From positions 1-64,000 of the forward strand of contig JBBILX010000010.1 of the NCBI GenBank assembly GCA_037444685.1: DNA of 64,000 bases. Reading direction: 5' to 3'. Shown here one piece after another: positions 26,045 through 35,049 of the stretch. This DNA comes from UBA964 sp037444685 (lineage in GTDB: Bacteria; Pseudomonadota; Gammaproteobacteria; Steroidobacterales; Steroidobacteraceae). Below the pieces are notes generated by a model. That model had not been told where the DNA came from. It searched no databases and saw nothing but the letters and a program-made list of their open reading frames with translations. The translations under genes were made by a program, and so were the position numbers. Positions within the stretch are counted from its first letter, which is position 1. Each line of letters opens with the position of its first letter.

Positions 26045-27081
26045 GCCGGCAGCCTCAGGGAGACGTCGCCGGCGAGCACACTGCGCAGCACTCCGCCGGC
26101 CTCGATTCTGAGCGCTCCATCGGCGTCGATCCCGCGCGCAATGCCGACAATCGACGCCCCGTCGGCGCCGCGCACCGCGACGGTCCGGCCGCGCAACGCA
26201 TCGGCCTCGTCCCATTCGGCACGGAGCGGCGCGAACCCCTCGTGCGGCAGTTCGACGAGGCCAGCGGCACACTCGCGGGCGATCGCTGCGGCGAGCGCAT
26301 GGCGATCGCTGACCGAAACACCCAGAGCGTGCAGGTCGGTGGGAGGAAGCGATCCGGGGTCGATCGCGGCGCGCAGCCGGGCCGGCAGGCGCAGGTTGAG
26401 GCCGATGCCGATCACGATATGCGCAGGCCCGCTGGCCTCGGCACGCAGCTCGGTCAGCACGCCACCGAGTTTCGCGAGGGCCGCCGCTGCGCCACAGCCC
26501 GCGCCGCCGACGATGTCGTTCGGCCATTTGAGCAGCACCGGCGCCGCGGTACAGCGCCGCAGCGCGCGCCGCACCGCGAGCCCGGCGACCAGCGGCAACG
26601 TGGCGACGTCGCGCGGCAGCTCGGCGAGGCCCGCGGCCAGCGACAGCAGCAGCGAGCCTCCGAGTGCGCCGAGCCAGTTTCGGCCGAGGCGCCCACGACC
26701 GGCGGACTGATGCTCGGCGAGCAGCAGGCGATAGTGACCCGCTGCCGGGGCGCCGCGCGCGAGCAACGCGGAGTTGGTCGACGGCAGGCTCCAGACGCAG
26801 TCCACTTCGACGGGTCCCGGCATCGCCTCTCGCTCGACGGCCGCACGCAGCGCCGCCACGTCGAGCGGGCGGCAGGGGAATTCGAGCCGGTAGCCGCGCC
26901 GCGGTACCGCTTCGACGGCCGCGCCCTGCGCGCGCAGCAGTTCCACAGCCTTCCAGACCGCGCTGCGCGTGACGCCCTCGCGGCTCGCGAGTTCGGCACC
27001 CGAATGGAAGGCGCCGTCGCCGAGCGCGGCGAACAGACGCCGCGGCAGCGCTGGCGCCGGATCGCCGCCGAGCCTGCTCAT
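26041..27081 (-). CDS. birA: Bifunctional biotin-protein ligase and biotin operon repressor
   Basis: A 346-residue protein with an N-terminal winged helix (about 14-60, SGAELASREGVTRSAVWKAV) and a C-terminal biotin ligase domain: STNSALLARG, the biotinyl-AMP loop GRGRLGRNW, LKWPNDIV and GIGLNLR. It activates biotin and transfers it to carboxylase subunits, and with the DNA-binding domain can repress biotin genes. It is coupled by 4-nt overlaps to plsY upstream and coaX downstream. The segment VGGAGCGAAAALAKLGGVL is longer than usual. Confidence 0.93.
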   Translation of the reverse strand: MSRLGGDPAPALPRRLFAALGDGAFHSGAELASREGVTRSAVWKAVELLRAQGAAVEAVPRRGYRLEFPCRPLDVAALRAAVEREAMPGPVEVDCVWSLPSTNSALLARGAPAAGHYRLLLAEHQSAGRGRLGRNWLGALGGSLLLSLAAGLAELPRDVATLPLVAGLAVRRALRRCTAAPVLLKWPNDIVGGAGCGAAAALAKLGGVLTELRAEASGPAHIVIGIGLNLRLPARLRAAIDPGSLPPTDLHALGVSVSDRHALAAAIARECAAGLVELPHEGFAPLRAEWDEADALRGRTVAVRGADGASIVGIARGIDADGALRIEAGGVLRSVLAGDVSLRLPA

Positions 27082-27719
27082 CGCCGCGGTCGCAGCAGCC
27101 AGAGCCGCCGCGCCCGCGGCTCGGTCCCGGCACGGAGCCGGGCGATGTTGCTGCGATGGGTGAAGACGATGAACGCTGCCATCGCGAGCGCGAACAGGAG
27201 CAGCGGTCCGCGCGGTACCGCGCCGACCGTCAGCAGCACCAGCGGCAGGGCACAGGCCGCGATCATGGTCGCGAGCCCGACGTAGCCGAGCACCATGACT
27301 ACGGCGAGCCAGACCAGCAGCATCAGCGGCAGCGCCGCGGGCGCCAGCGCGGCGACGACACCGACCAGCGTGGCTGCGCCCTTGCCGCCGCGAAAGCCGT
27401 GGAAGACCGGATAGACGTGCCCGATCGTTGCGGCCGCGCCGCAGACGACCGGCAGCCAACTGGCGTGCGTCGCCGCGCCGAGACCTGGCAGCGCGACGGA
27501 GGGCAGGTACGCCGCGGCCAGCCAGCCCTTGCCGACATCGATGACGACGACGGGCAGCGCAAACCGGAGCCCCTGCGTGCGCAGTGCATTGGTGCCTCCG
27601 GCATTGCCACTGCCCTGTGTGCGGATGTCGACGCCGCGCAGGCGGCCGAGTACGAGGCTGCCGACCACGGAGCCGAGCAGATAGGCGAGCAGGATCCTGA
27701 CGCTGGCGTCGAGCAGCAT
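27078..27719 (-). CDS. plsY: Acyl-phosphate:glycerol-3-phosphate acyltransferase
   Basis: A 213-residue polytopic membrane enzyme with about five spans. The conserved motifs are GSGNAGGTNALR near the N-terminus (G3P-binding region; GNPGATN is commoner) and GHVYPVFHGFRGGKGAAT in the middle. PlsY transfers the acyl group of acyl-phosphate to glycerol-3-phosphate, the first step of phospholipid synthesis. It heads the plsY-birA-coaX-SPOR operon, with its stop overlapping birA. The basic C-terminal tail RARRLWLLRPRR is cytoplasmic. Confidence 0.93.
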   Translation of the reverse strand: MLLDASVRILLAYLLGSVVGSLVLGRLRGVDIRTQGSGNAGGTNALRTQGLRFALPVVVIDVGKGWLAAAYLPSVALPGLGAATHASWLPVVCGAAATIGHVYPVFHGFRGGKGAATLVGVVAALAPAALPLMLLVWLAVVMVLGYVGLATMIAACALPLVLLTVGAVPRGPLLLFALAMAAFIVFTHRSNIARLRAGTEPRARRLWLLRPRR

Positions 27720-27731
27720 GACCGGCTTCGC

Positions 27732-28706
27732 TCAGAGCGGGCGCGGCGGCAGGAAGATCTCGGCCAGCATGCAGCGGACGCTGCCGCCGCCGACCCGCTC
27801 GATCGTCGGTACGGGCACCGCCAGCACGGTATCGACGCAGGCAGCGAGCCGCCGGTTCGCCGACTCACCGAGTGCGGCCCGCGCCGATGCCGACATCGCC
27901 AGCACGCGCATGTCACCGAGCGCCTCGTCCCAGCTCGCGAGCTCGAGCAGGTTGCCGGCGAACGCCGCCACGGCGCGCCGGTCGATCTCGATCAGCTCGC
28001 GACCGCTGCCGGCCAGCGAGTCGAGGACACGCGCGCGGTCGTGGGCAGCGATCGCTTCGGCTGCGACCACCGCGAACGCACTGCCGATGCCGAGCATGAC
28101 GTTCGTGTGATAGTACGGGAGCCCGTCTGCGTCGGTCGCCGCGAAGATCACCGGCTCGTAGCCGAACTCGGCGCACCAGAGTTCGACGAGCCCGGGATCG
28201 GTACGCGGCGAACGACAGGCGTAGGCGGTTCGGTGCGCGCGATCGAGCACGAGGCTGCCCGTGCCCTCGAGGAAGCGGCCCTCCGCCTCGGCGCCCGTCA
28301 GGTCGACCCAGCGTTCGACGACGAAGCCGGTCCGCTCGACCACGAGTTCGACAAGCTCGCGGCGCCGCTCGAGCCGCCGATTGGGCGCCAGCATCGGATA
28401 GAGCACGACACTGCCATCGTCGTGGAAACTGACCCAGTTGTTCGGGAACACGGCATCGGGACGCACGGGCGGCACGGCATCGTGGGCCACGACGACGCCC
28501 ACGCCCTCGCTCTCGAGCGCACGGACCAGAGCGTCGAACTCGGCGAGCGCCGCGGCCTGAACGGCCTCGGCCGACGCGGCGGCGGCGGTGGCGCCGCGCT
28601 GCAGCGCGTTGCTCGGCGCCGTCTCGGCATTGAAGCCGAATGCCGCCGGTCGCACGAGCAGCACGTGCTGGGCAGTCTGCGCTGGCGAAGTGTGGAGGCT
28701 CGGCAT
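27732..28706 (-). CDS. Arginine deiminase-fold amidinotransferase, CtlX-like
   Basis: A 324-residue guanidine-modifying enzyme: FPNNWVSFH, GTGSLVLDRAHRTAYAC, YHTNVMLGIGSAF and the C-terminal catalytic Cys in GGGSVRCMLAEIFLP. The layout matches the CtlX (citrulline utilisation hydrolase) and arginine-deiminase group, which act on citrulline, arginine or related compounds in the cytoplasm. The ATG was taken where the conserved QHVLLVRPAAFGFN block follows. It ends 12 nt before plsY on the same strand. The exact guanidino substrate is not known. Confidence 0.8.
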   Translation of the reverse strand: MPSLHTSPAQTAQHVLLVRPAAFGFNAETAPSNALQRGATAAAASAEAVQAAALAEFDALVRALESEGVGVVVAHDAVPPVRPDAVFPNNWVSFHDDGSVVLYPMLAPNRRLERRRELVELVVERTGFVVERWVDLTGAEAEGRFLEGTGSLVLDRAHRTAYACRSPRTDPGLVELWCAEFGYEPVIFAATDADGLPYYHTNVMLGIGSAFAVVAAEAIAAHDRARVLDSLAGSGRELIEIDRRAVAAFAGNLLELASWDEALGDMRVLAMSASARAALGESANRRLAACVDTVLAVPVPTIERVGGGSVRCMLAEIFLPPRPL

Positions 28707-28790
28707 GCCGCGGTTGGCGCCGCGCGCGGCTGCGCGGCACGGTCCGCCATCGTATCGCGGTTGACCGCGGTTTGCGTGCAGAATGTGCGG

Positions 28791-29723
28791 ATGCCCGAGT
28801 CCGTCCCGACGCTGGACTTCGCCGAGGTCGACACCGCCGGCTTTGCGCGCGCGATCGGCACGGCCTATGAACGCTATGGCTTCGTCGTGATCCGCGGACA
28901 CGGCATCCCGGCGCGGCTCACGGCCGACTTCCTCGACTGCTACCGGGCTTTCTTCGCGCTGCCCGAGGCCGTCAAGCGCCGTTACCACGTGCCGGGAGCC
29001 GGCGGGGCGCGCGGCTACACGCCTTTCGGTATCGAGACCGCCAGGGGTGCCGCGCACCACGACCTCAAGGAGTTCTGGCACGTCGGACGCGAGCTGCCTG
29101 CCGGTCACCGTTGCTCGCGCTACATGCCGCCCAACCTCTGGGTCGAGGAACTGCCGGGTTTCCGCGAGCTCTCGCTTGCCATGTTCGCGGCCTTCGACGC
29201 GGTCGGCCGCAACCTGCTGCGTGCGATCGCCCGCTCACTGCAGCTCGCCGACGACTGGTTCGAACCGACCGTCGGCGAGGGTAACAGCGTGCTGCGCGTG
29301 ATCCACTATCCGCCGATCCCGCCCGAACCGACGGGCAGCATTCGGGCCAGTGCCCACGAGGACATCAACGTCATCACCCTGCTCATGGGTGCCGAGGAGC
29401 CGGGTCTCGAGGTGCTGACGAAACAGGGCCAGTGGCTCGCGGTGGATCCGCCGCCCGGCTCGCTGGTCGTCAACGTCGGCGACATGCTGCAGCGCCTCAC
29501 CAACGGGGTGCTGCGCTCGACCACGCACCGTGTCGTCAGTCCGCCGAGCGACCGCGCGCGGATCGCGCGCTTCTCGATGCCGTTCTTCCTGCACTTCAAT
29601 CCCGACTTCCTGATCGAGACGCTGGAGAGCTGCGTGACGCCCGAGCGTCCAAACGCCTACCCGACACCGATCACCGCGGACGAGTACCTCCAGCACCGAT
29701 TGCGCGAGATCAAGCTCAAATGA
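28791..29723 (+). CDS. Fe(II)/2-oxoglutarate-type oxygenase, isopenicillin N synthase family
   Basis: A 310-residue double-stranded beta-helix oxygenase. The iron triad is His and Asp of ASAHEDINVITLL and His of TTHRVVSP; the co-substrate Arg-x-Ser is ARFSMPFF. The N-terminal DIOX_N region (YERYGFVVIRGHGIP) is present. These enzymes hydroxylate or oxidise small molecules; substrate unknown. It is divergent from the CtlX-like gene and overlaps the next gene, a nucleoside transporter, by ATGA, which suggests a nucleoside-related role but does not prove it. Confidence 0.85.
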   Translation: MPESVPTLDFAEVDTAGFARAIGTAYERYGFVVIRGHGIPARLTADFLDCYRAFFALPEAVKRRYHVPGAGGARGYTPFGIETARGAAHHDLKEFWHVGRELPAGHRCSRYMPPNLWVEELPGFRELSLAMFAAFDAVGRNLLRAIARSLQLADDWFEPTVGEGNSVLRVIHYPPIPPEPTGSIRASAHEDINVITLLMGAEEPGLEVLTKQGQWLAVDPPPGSLVVNVGDMLQRLTNGVLRSTTHRVVSPPSDRARIARFSMPFFLHFNPDFLIETLESCVTPERPNAYPTPITADEYLQHRLREIKLK

Positions 29724-30976
29724 ACTGGACTCTCTCCCTGCAGGCGCTAGCCGGCATCGCGGTGTTCACGGCACTGGCGCTGCCGTTCAGTGCCGACCGT
29801 CGCGCCATCCGCTGGAAGCTGGTCGGTGTCGCGATCGCGCTGCAGTTCGCGATCTGCGCGCTCCTCCTCAAGGCTCCGCTCATCAAGGAGGGACTGGCGT
29901 GGATCAACCGCGCCGTCGGTGCGCTCAGCGATGCGACGCTCAAGGGCACCTCGTTCGTCTACGGCTACCTCGGCGGCGCCCCCGCGCCCTTCGAGATCAC
30001 CAATCCGGGCGCCGCCGTGACGTTCGCCTTTCAGGTGCTGCCGCTCGTCATCGTGATGTCGGCGCTGTCGGCGCTGTTCTGGTACTGGAAGATCCTGCCG
30101 CTCGTGATCCGTGGCATCGCCTTCGTGTTCGAGCGCACGCTCGGCACGCGCGGCCCGGCCGGGCTCGCCGCGACCGCCAACATCTTCCTCGGCCAGGTCG
30201 AGGCGCCGCTGCTGGTCCGCCCCTACCTCGCGCGGATGACGCAGTACGAGCTGCTGCTGGTCATGACCGCCGGCATGGCCACGATCGCCGGTTCGGTCAT
30301 GGTCATCTACGCGGCGATGCTCGGCGAGCGGTTCGACGGCGTGCTCGGCCACCTGATCACCAAGTCGATCATGTCAGTGCCGGCCGCGATCCTGTTCGCG
30401 CACGTCATGCTGCCCACCGGCAACGATAGCAGGCAGGACCTGCAGCAACCGCCGCGGATCTACCAGAGCACCATGGACGCGATCACCCGCGGCACGGCCG
30501 ACGGGCTCAACATCTACCTGTCGATAATCGCGATCCTGATCGTGCTGATCGCGTTCGTCGCGCTCGGCAACGGCATCGTCGGTAGCCTGCCGGACGTCGG
30601 CGGCGCGTCGCTGACACTCGAGCGCATCGCCGGCTGGCTGTTCGCGCCGGTGGCCTGGCTCATGGGCATCCCGTGGACCGAGTCGCTGACCACGGGTTCG
30701 CTGCTCGGCGTGAAGGCCGTGCTCAACGAATTCATCGCCTACCTGCAGCTGGCCGACGTGCCGGCCGAAGCGCTGTCGGATCGCAGCCGGCTGATCATCA
30801 TCTACGGGCTCGCGGGCTTCGCGAACCTCGCGAGCATCGGCATCCAGATCAGCGGCATCGGCGCGATGTGTCCGGAGCGCCGCCAGGATCTGGTCGGTCT
30901 CGCGCTGCGCGCGTTCGTCGCCGCGACGCTCGCCTCATGCATGTGCGGCTGCGTCGTCGGCATCGTCGCGGGCTGA
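29720..30976 (+). CDS. nupC: Concentrative nucleoside transporter (NupC/CNT family)
   Basis: A 418-residue inner-membrane transporter with about nine or ten hydrophobic spans. Family signatures: GQVEAPLLVRPYL, the MSVPAAILFAHVMLPT segment, TADGLNIYLSIIAILI, KAVLNEFIAYLQL and LAGFANLASIGIQISGIGAM. CNT proteins import nucleosides with sodium or protons. It follows the oxygenase by a 4-nt overlap and precedes tdk by 17 nt, so uptake and phosphorylation of nucleosides are encoded together. Confidence 0.93.
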   Translation: MNWTLSLQALAGIAVFTALALPFSADRRAIRWKLVGVAIALQFAICALLLKAPLIKEGLAWINRAVGALSDATLKGTSFVYGYLGGAPAPFEITNPGAAVTFAFQVLPLVIVMSALSALFWYWKILPLVIRGIAFVFERTLGTRGPAGLAATANIFLGQVEAPLLVRPYLARMTQYELLLVMTAGMATIAGSVMVIYAAMLGERFDGVLGHLITKSIMSVPAAILFAHVMLPTGNDSRQDLQQPPRIYQSTMDAITRGTADGLNIYLSIIAILIVLIAFVALGNGIVGSLPDVGGASLTLERIAGWLFAPVAWLMGIPWTESLTTGSLLGVKAVLNEFIAYLQLADVPAEALSDRSRLIIIYGLAGFANLASIGIQISGIGAMCPERRQDLVGLALRAFVAATLASCMCGCVVGIVAG

Positions 30977-30993
30977 TCGCCGAGGCGCCGAGC

Positions 30994-31578
30994 ATGGCCA
31001 AGCTCTACTTCTACTACTCGACGATGAACGCCGGGAAATCGACGGCGCTGCTGCAGGCCGCCCACAACTACGGCGAACGTGGCATGCGCTCGCTGATCTA
31101 CACCGCCGAGCTCGACGACCGTGCCGGCGGCCGCGTGCACTCGCGCATCGGCATCAGCCGCGAGGCGTTGCGTTTCGCCCCGGGCGACGACCTGCTCGGG
31201 CAGATCGCGGCCGAACATGCGAGCGCGCCATTGTCCTGCGTGCTCGTCGACGAGGCGCAGTTCCTGACGCCGGAGCAGGTGCGCGCGCTCGCGAGGGTCG
31301 TCGACGAGCTCGACGTGCCCGTGCTCTGCTACGGCCTCCGCACCGACTTCCGCGGCGAACTGTTCCCCGGCAGCGCGCAACTGCTCGCCTGGGCCGACAA
31401 TCTCGTCGAGCTCAAGACCATCTGCCATTGCGGTGCCAAGGCCACGATGGTCGTGCGCGTCGACGGCAAGGGTCGCGTCGAACGTGAAGGCGCGCAGGTC
31501 GAGATCGGCGGCAACGAACGTTACGTGCCGCTCTGTCGTCGCCACTTCGTCGAGGCGATCGGGCGCGGCAGGCTCTGA
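30994..31578 (+). CDS. tdk: Thymidine kinase, type II
   Basis: A 194-residue kinase. The P-loop is STMNAGKST (9-17), the catalytic acid lies in VDEAQF (E87), and a zinc lasso is formed by CHC and CRRH near the C-terminus. Tdk phosphorylates thymidine with ATP for salvage into dTMP. It is the last gene of the nucleoside salvage unit that starts with the oxygenase and NupC genes. The ATG follows GAG-rich sequence with a weak Shine-Dalgarno. Confidence 0.95.
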   Translation: MAKLYFYYSTMNAGKSTALLQAAHNYGERGMRSLIYTAELDDRAGGRVHSRIGISREALRFAPGDDLLGQIAAEHASAPLSCVLVDEAQFLTPEQVRALARVVDELDVPVLCYGLRTDFRGELFPGSAQLLAWADNLVELKTICHCGAKATMVVRVDGKGRVEREGAQVEIGGNERYVPLCRRHFVEAIGRGRL

Positions 31579-31774
31579 CTCGACGCCCGGCCACAGAGGC
31601 CGGTTCAGCTGTTGCGAGAAAAATACAAACAGTCGGGATCGGGAGATCGCCTAGAGGTTGTCACTTCCCCGTCATCGCCTTAAGGTTCACTTCTCGCGCA
31701 GAACGCCGGCCGGACCGCTCGCTGCAGCGGGCCGGGCAAACGGCGCCGACGGGTCCCCAACAGGAGAATCGCCC

Positions 31775-34700
31775 ATGCTCTCGTATCGATCGGGCAACGG
31801 AGTGCCCGTTGCCGTGCGCCGTATCCTGCTCGCGGCCATGCTCGCCACGCCGCCTGCCGCCCTGCTGACCTGCTCGCAGCCGGCCGTCGCGCAGGAGACC
31901 ACGGCACAGATCACTGGCGTCGTGCAGTCGACCGACAATACGCCGATCGCCGGAGCGCGGGTGACGATCACCCATGTCCCGACGGGCAGCGCCCAGACCG
32001 TGCAGACCAACGCGCAGGGCCGTTTCGCGCTGTCGGGCCTGCGTCCCGGCGGGCCCTACACGATCAGTGTGGCGGCCGAAGGCTTCGAGCCAGCCGCGGC
32101 CGACAACCAGTTCACGCGTCTCGCCGAACCGCTCGCCGTCGACGTGACCCTGCAATCGGCGCTGCAGGAAGTCGTCGTCGCCGGCACCCGCCGCCAGGAT
32201 GTCGGCGTCTCGTCGCGATTCGACTCCGAGCAGATCGCCAATCTGCCGACCATCAATCGCGACATCAAGGACGTCGTGCGCGCCGACGCGCTCGCGAGCC
32301 TCGATCCGGCGAATGTCTTCGCGCTGTCGATCGCTGGTCAGAACAACCGCTTCAACAGCCTGACCGTGGACGGCGTGCGCCAGAACGACGACTTCGGCCT
32401 GAACAATTCAGGATATGCGACCAACCGCACGCCGGTCGCGCTCGATGCCATCGATCAGCTCTCGCTGCTGGTCTCGCCCTGGGACGTGCAGTACTCCGGG
32501 TTCACGGGCGGCAGCATCAACGTCGTGACGAAGTCGGGCACCAACCAGTTCAGCGGCTCGGCCTATTACTACTACGGCGACGACGGCCTCGCCGGCAGCC
32601 GCAGCGAGGACCGGCCGATCACGCTCGCGTTCGAGGAGAAGACCTACGGTGCGGCGCTCGGCGGCCCCATCGTCAAGGACCGGCTGTTCTTCTTCGCCTC
32701 GTACGAGCAGCTCACGCGCACGACCCCGGTGGACTTCGGTCCGGCCGGCGCCGGCTTCAGCAGCGTCGTCGCACCAGTCACCTCCGCGCTCTACGAACAG
32801 CTGCGCACCATCGCGCAGCAGGTGTACAACTTCGATCCGGGCGAGTATCGCTCGAGCGTCCCCGAGGAGGCCGAGCGCATCCTCGTCAATCTCGACTGGA
32901 ACGTCAGCGACGCGCATCGCGTGCGGGTCTCGTTCCAGCGCACCGAGGATTTCGACACCACGGGCTTCACGACCTCGGCCACCTCGGCCGGCGTGCCGCG
33001 CCTGCAGGCACCCTCGTTCTGGTACGAGCGTGGCTTCAAGCTCGATCAGGCCGTCGCGCAGCTTTTCTCGACCTGGACCGACGCGCTGTCGACCGAACTG
33101 CGCATCGCGCGCAAGAAGGTCGCGAACCGGCAGGAGCCGCTCGGGGGCCTCGCGATCGGCGAGTTCCGCGTCCAGGGCTTCAACGGCGCGCCGGGACCCA
33201 CGGGCGAGGTCTACTTCGGCCCCGACGGCCCGCGCCACAACAACGTGCTGAACAACGAGACCGACCAGATCCGGTTTCGCGCCCAGTACCTGGCCGGCGA
33301 TCACACGCTGTCGGCTGGCATCGAGTGGGAGAGGCTCGACGTCTTCAACCTCTTCGTCAACGGCTCGCGCGGCGTGTTCACGTTCCCCTCGCTGGCCGCG
33401 CTGCAGGCCCGCACGCCGTCGCAGCTCTCGTACACGAACGCGATCACGAACAACGCGGCTGATGCGGCCGCGCAGTTCGCCTACTCGACGACCTCTCTGT
33501 ACCTGCAGGATCGCTGGCAGGTGACGCCCGAGCTGCTGCTGAGTCTCGGGCTGCGCTATGAGCGCATCAGCTCGGGCGACCGGCCACGCGTGAATTCCGC
33601 GTTCCTCGGGCGCTACGGCTTCGCCAACAACGAAACCTACGACGGCCGCGACCTGCTGATGCCGCGCGTCGGCTTCGAGTGCGAGGTCGCGCCGCGCACG
33701 ACAATCACGGGTGGCGTCGGCCTGTTCGGCGGCGGCCAGCCGAACGTGTGGCTCTCGAACAGCTATTCGAACGATGGCGTCACGGTCGCCAACGTGACGA
33801 TCACGCCGACGGCGACGTCGATTCCGCAGGCCGTGCGCGACGCTGCGCTCAACAACGCGACCGGCCAGATTCCGCTCGCCGTGCAGCAGTACCTCGCGAC
33901 CCTGCAGGGCACCGGCACCGTCAACGCGGTCGACCCCGAGTTCGACCTGCCCTCGAGCTGGCGGTACCAGTTCGGCGTCGAGCAGCGCGCCGACCTGCCG
34001 TGGCTCGGCGAGGACTGGAACTTCTCGGCCACGGTGACCTACACCGACGTGGTCGATGCGGTCCTCTGGAAAGACCTGCGTCTCGTCCAGATCGGCACCT
34101 TGCCCGACGGCCGGCCCCGTTACGGCTTCCGCGCGACCGATCCCGTGACCGCTCCCGGCCGCGGCCTCGGCACGCAGGACCTGCTGCTGACGAACACGAG
34201 CGACGGCAAGTCGATGGCGCTGACGCTCGAGGCCGAAAAGGCCTGGGAGACCCGCGCAGGCACATTCGACCTCTCGATCGCCTATGCCTACACCGACGCG
34301 ACCGACGTCTCGCCGGCGACGAGCTCGATCGCGGCCTCGAACTGGAACAACGTTGCGGTCTCCGACGTCAATAATCCGCGCGAAGCGGTCTCCAACTACG
34401 AGATCAAGCACCGCTTCCCGCTGCGGCTCTCGTGGCGCAAGGCCTTCTTCGGCGACTACGAGACCGCCGCGAACCTTTTCGTCGAGCGTCGCTCGGGCCG
34501 GCCATACAGCTACGTATTCGCGAGCTCGAGCAACGCCTTCGCCGTGTTCGGCGACCGGCAGCAGCAGAGCGGTGGCGGCGGCGGTAACGGCGCCCGCCAG
34601 CTCTTCTACGTGCCGCGCGACCAGAACGACGTCGTGCTCGCCGGTAGCCTGACCTGGGCCGCGCTCGATGCCTTCATCGTCAACGAGGGGCTCGACCGCT

Positions 34701-35035
34701 TCCGCGGCCAGATCACGCCGCGCAATGGGTTCAACAGCCCATGGGTGACCACCGCCGACCTGCAGCTTCGCCAGGAGCTGCCCGGGTTCTGGAGCGGTCA
34801 CAAGGCCGTCGTGACCTTCGACATCCTGAACGTCGCGAACCTGCTCAACAAGGACTGGGGCCGTTTCGAACAGGTTTCCTTCCCGTTCGCCGTGCCCGTC
34901 GTGCAGGTCACTGGCGTGGATCCGGCCACCAACCGCTACATCTACTCCGGCAGCGTCGGGTCGAAGAACCTGTCCTTGAGCCCCGTCGCCCAGTCGGTCT
35001 GGCGCATGCAGCTCGGCATCCGCTACCAGTTCTGA
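31775..35035 (+). CDS. TonB-dependent receptor, Oar-like with carboxypeptidase-regulatory domain
   Basis: A 1086-residue outer-membrane protein. The signal peptide (VRRILLAAMLATPPAALLTC) is followed by a carboxypeptidase-regulatory-like domain (TAQITGVVQSTDNTPIAGAR), a plug domain (VDGVRQNDDFGLNNSGYAT, GGSINVVTKSGTN) and a large beta-barrel ending VWRMQLGIRYQF with the terminal Phe required by BAM. Oar-like receptors take up large or unusual substrates. CAGGAGAA lies 7 nt before the chosen ATG; the frame is open 39 codons further up but without such a site. It seems to be a single-gene unit ended by a strong hairpin. Confidence 0.9.
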   Translation: MLSYRSGNGVPVAVRRILLAAMLATPPAALLTCSQPAVAQETTAQITGVVQSTDNTPIAGARVTITHVPTGSAQTVQTNAQGRFALSGLRPGGPYTISVAAEGFEPAAADNQFTRLAEPLAVDVTLQSALQEVVVAGTRRQDVGVSSRFDSEQIANLPTINRDIKDVVRADALASLDPANVFALSIAGQNNRFNSLTVDGVRQNDDFGLNNSGYATNRTPVALDAIDQLSLLVSPWDVQYSGFTGGSINVVTKSGTNQFSGSAYYYYGDDGLAGSRSEDRPITLAFEEKTYGAALGGPIVKDRLFFFASYEQLTRTTPVDFGPAGAGFSSVVAPVTSALYEQLRTIAQQVYNFDPGEYRSSVPEEAERILVNLDWNVSDAHRVRVSFQRTEDFDTTGFTTSATSAGVPRLQAPSFWYERGFKLDQAVAQLFSTWTDALSTELRIARKKVANRQEPLGGLAIGEFRVQGFNGAPGPTGEVYFGPDGPRHNNVLNNETDQIRFRAQYLAGDHTLSAGIEWERLDVFNLFVNGSRGVFTFPSLAALQARTPSQLSYTNAITNNAADAAAQFAYSTTSLYLQDRWQVTPELLLSLGLRYERISSGDRPRVNSAFLGRYGFANNETYDGRDLLMPRVGFECEVAPRTTITGGVGLFGGGQPNVWLSNSYSNDGVTVANVTITPTATSIPQAVRDAALNNATGQIPLAVQQYLATLQGTGTVNAVDPEFDLPSSWRYQFGVEQRADLPWLGEDWNFSATVTYTDVVDAVLWKDLRLVQIGTLPDGRPRYGFRATDPVTAPGRGLGTQDLLLTNTSDGKSMALTLEAEKAWETRAGTFDLSIAYAYTDATDVSPATSSIAASNWNNVAVSDVNNPREAVSNYEIKHRFPLRLSWRKAFFGDYETAANLFVERRSGRPYSYVFASSSNAFAVFGDRQQQSGGGGGNGARQLFYVPRDQNDVVLAGSLTWAALDAFIVNEGLDRFRGQITPRNGFNSPWVTTADLQLRQELPGFWSGHKAVVTFDILNVANLLNKDWGRFEQVSFPFAVPVVQVTGVDPATNRYIYSGSVGSKNLSLSPVAQSVWRMQLGIRYQF

Positions 35036-35049
35036 ACGGCTGGCGCGCG

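Noticed and set aside
32408..34801. 797-residue minus-strand open frame across the TonB receptor gene
   Set aside because: No domain or signal; the plus strand carries a complete receptor with plug and barrel, so this is an antisense artefact of high GC.
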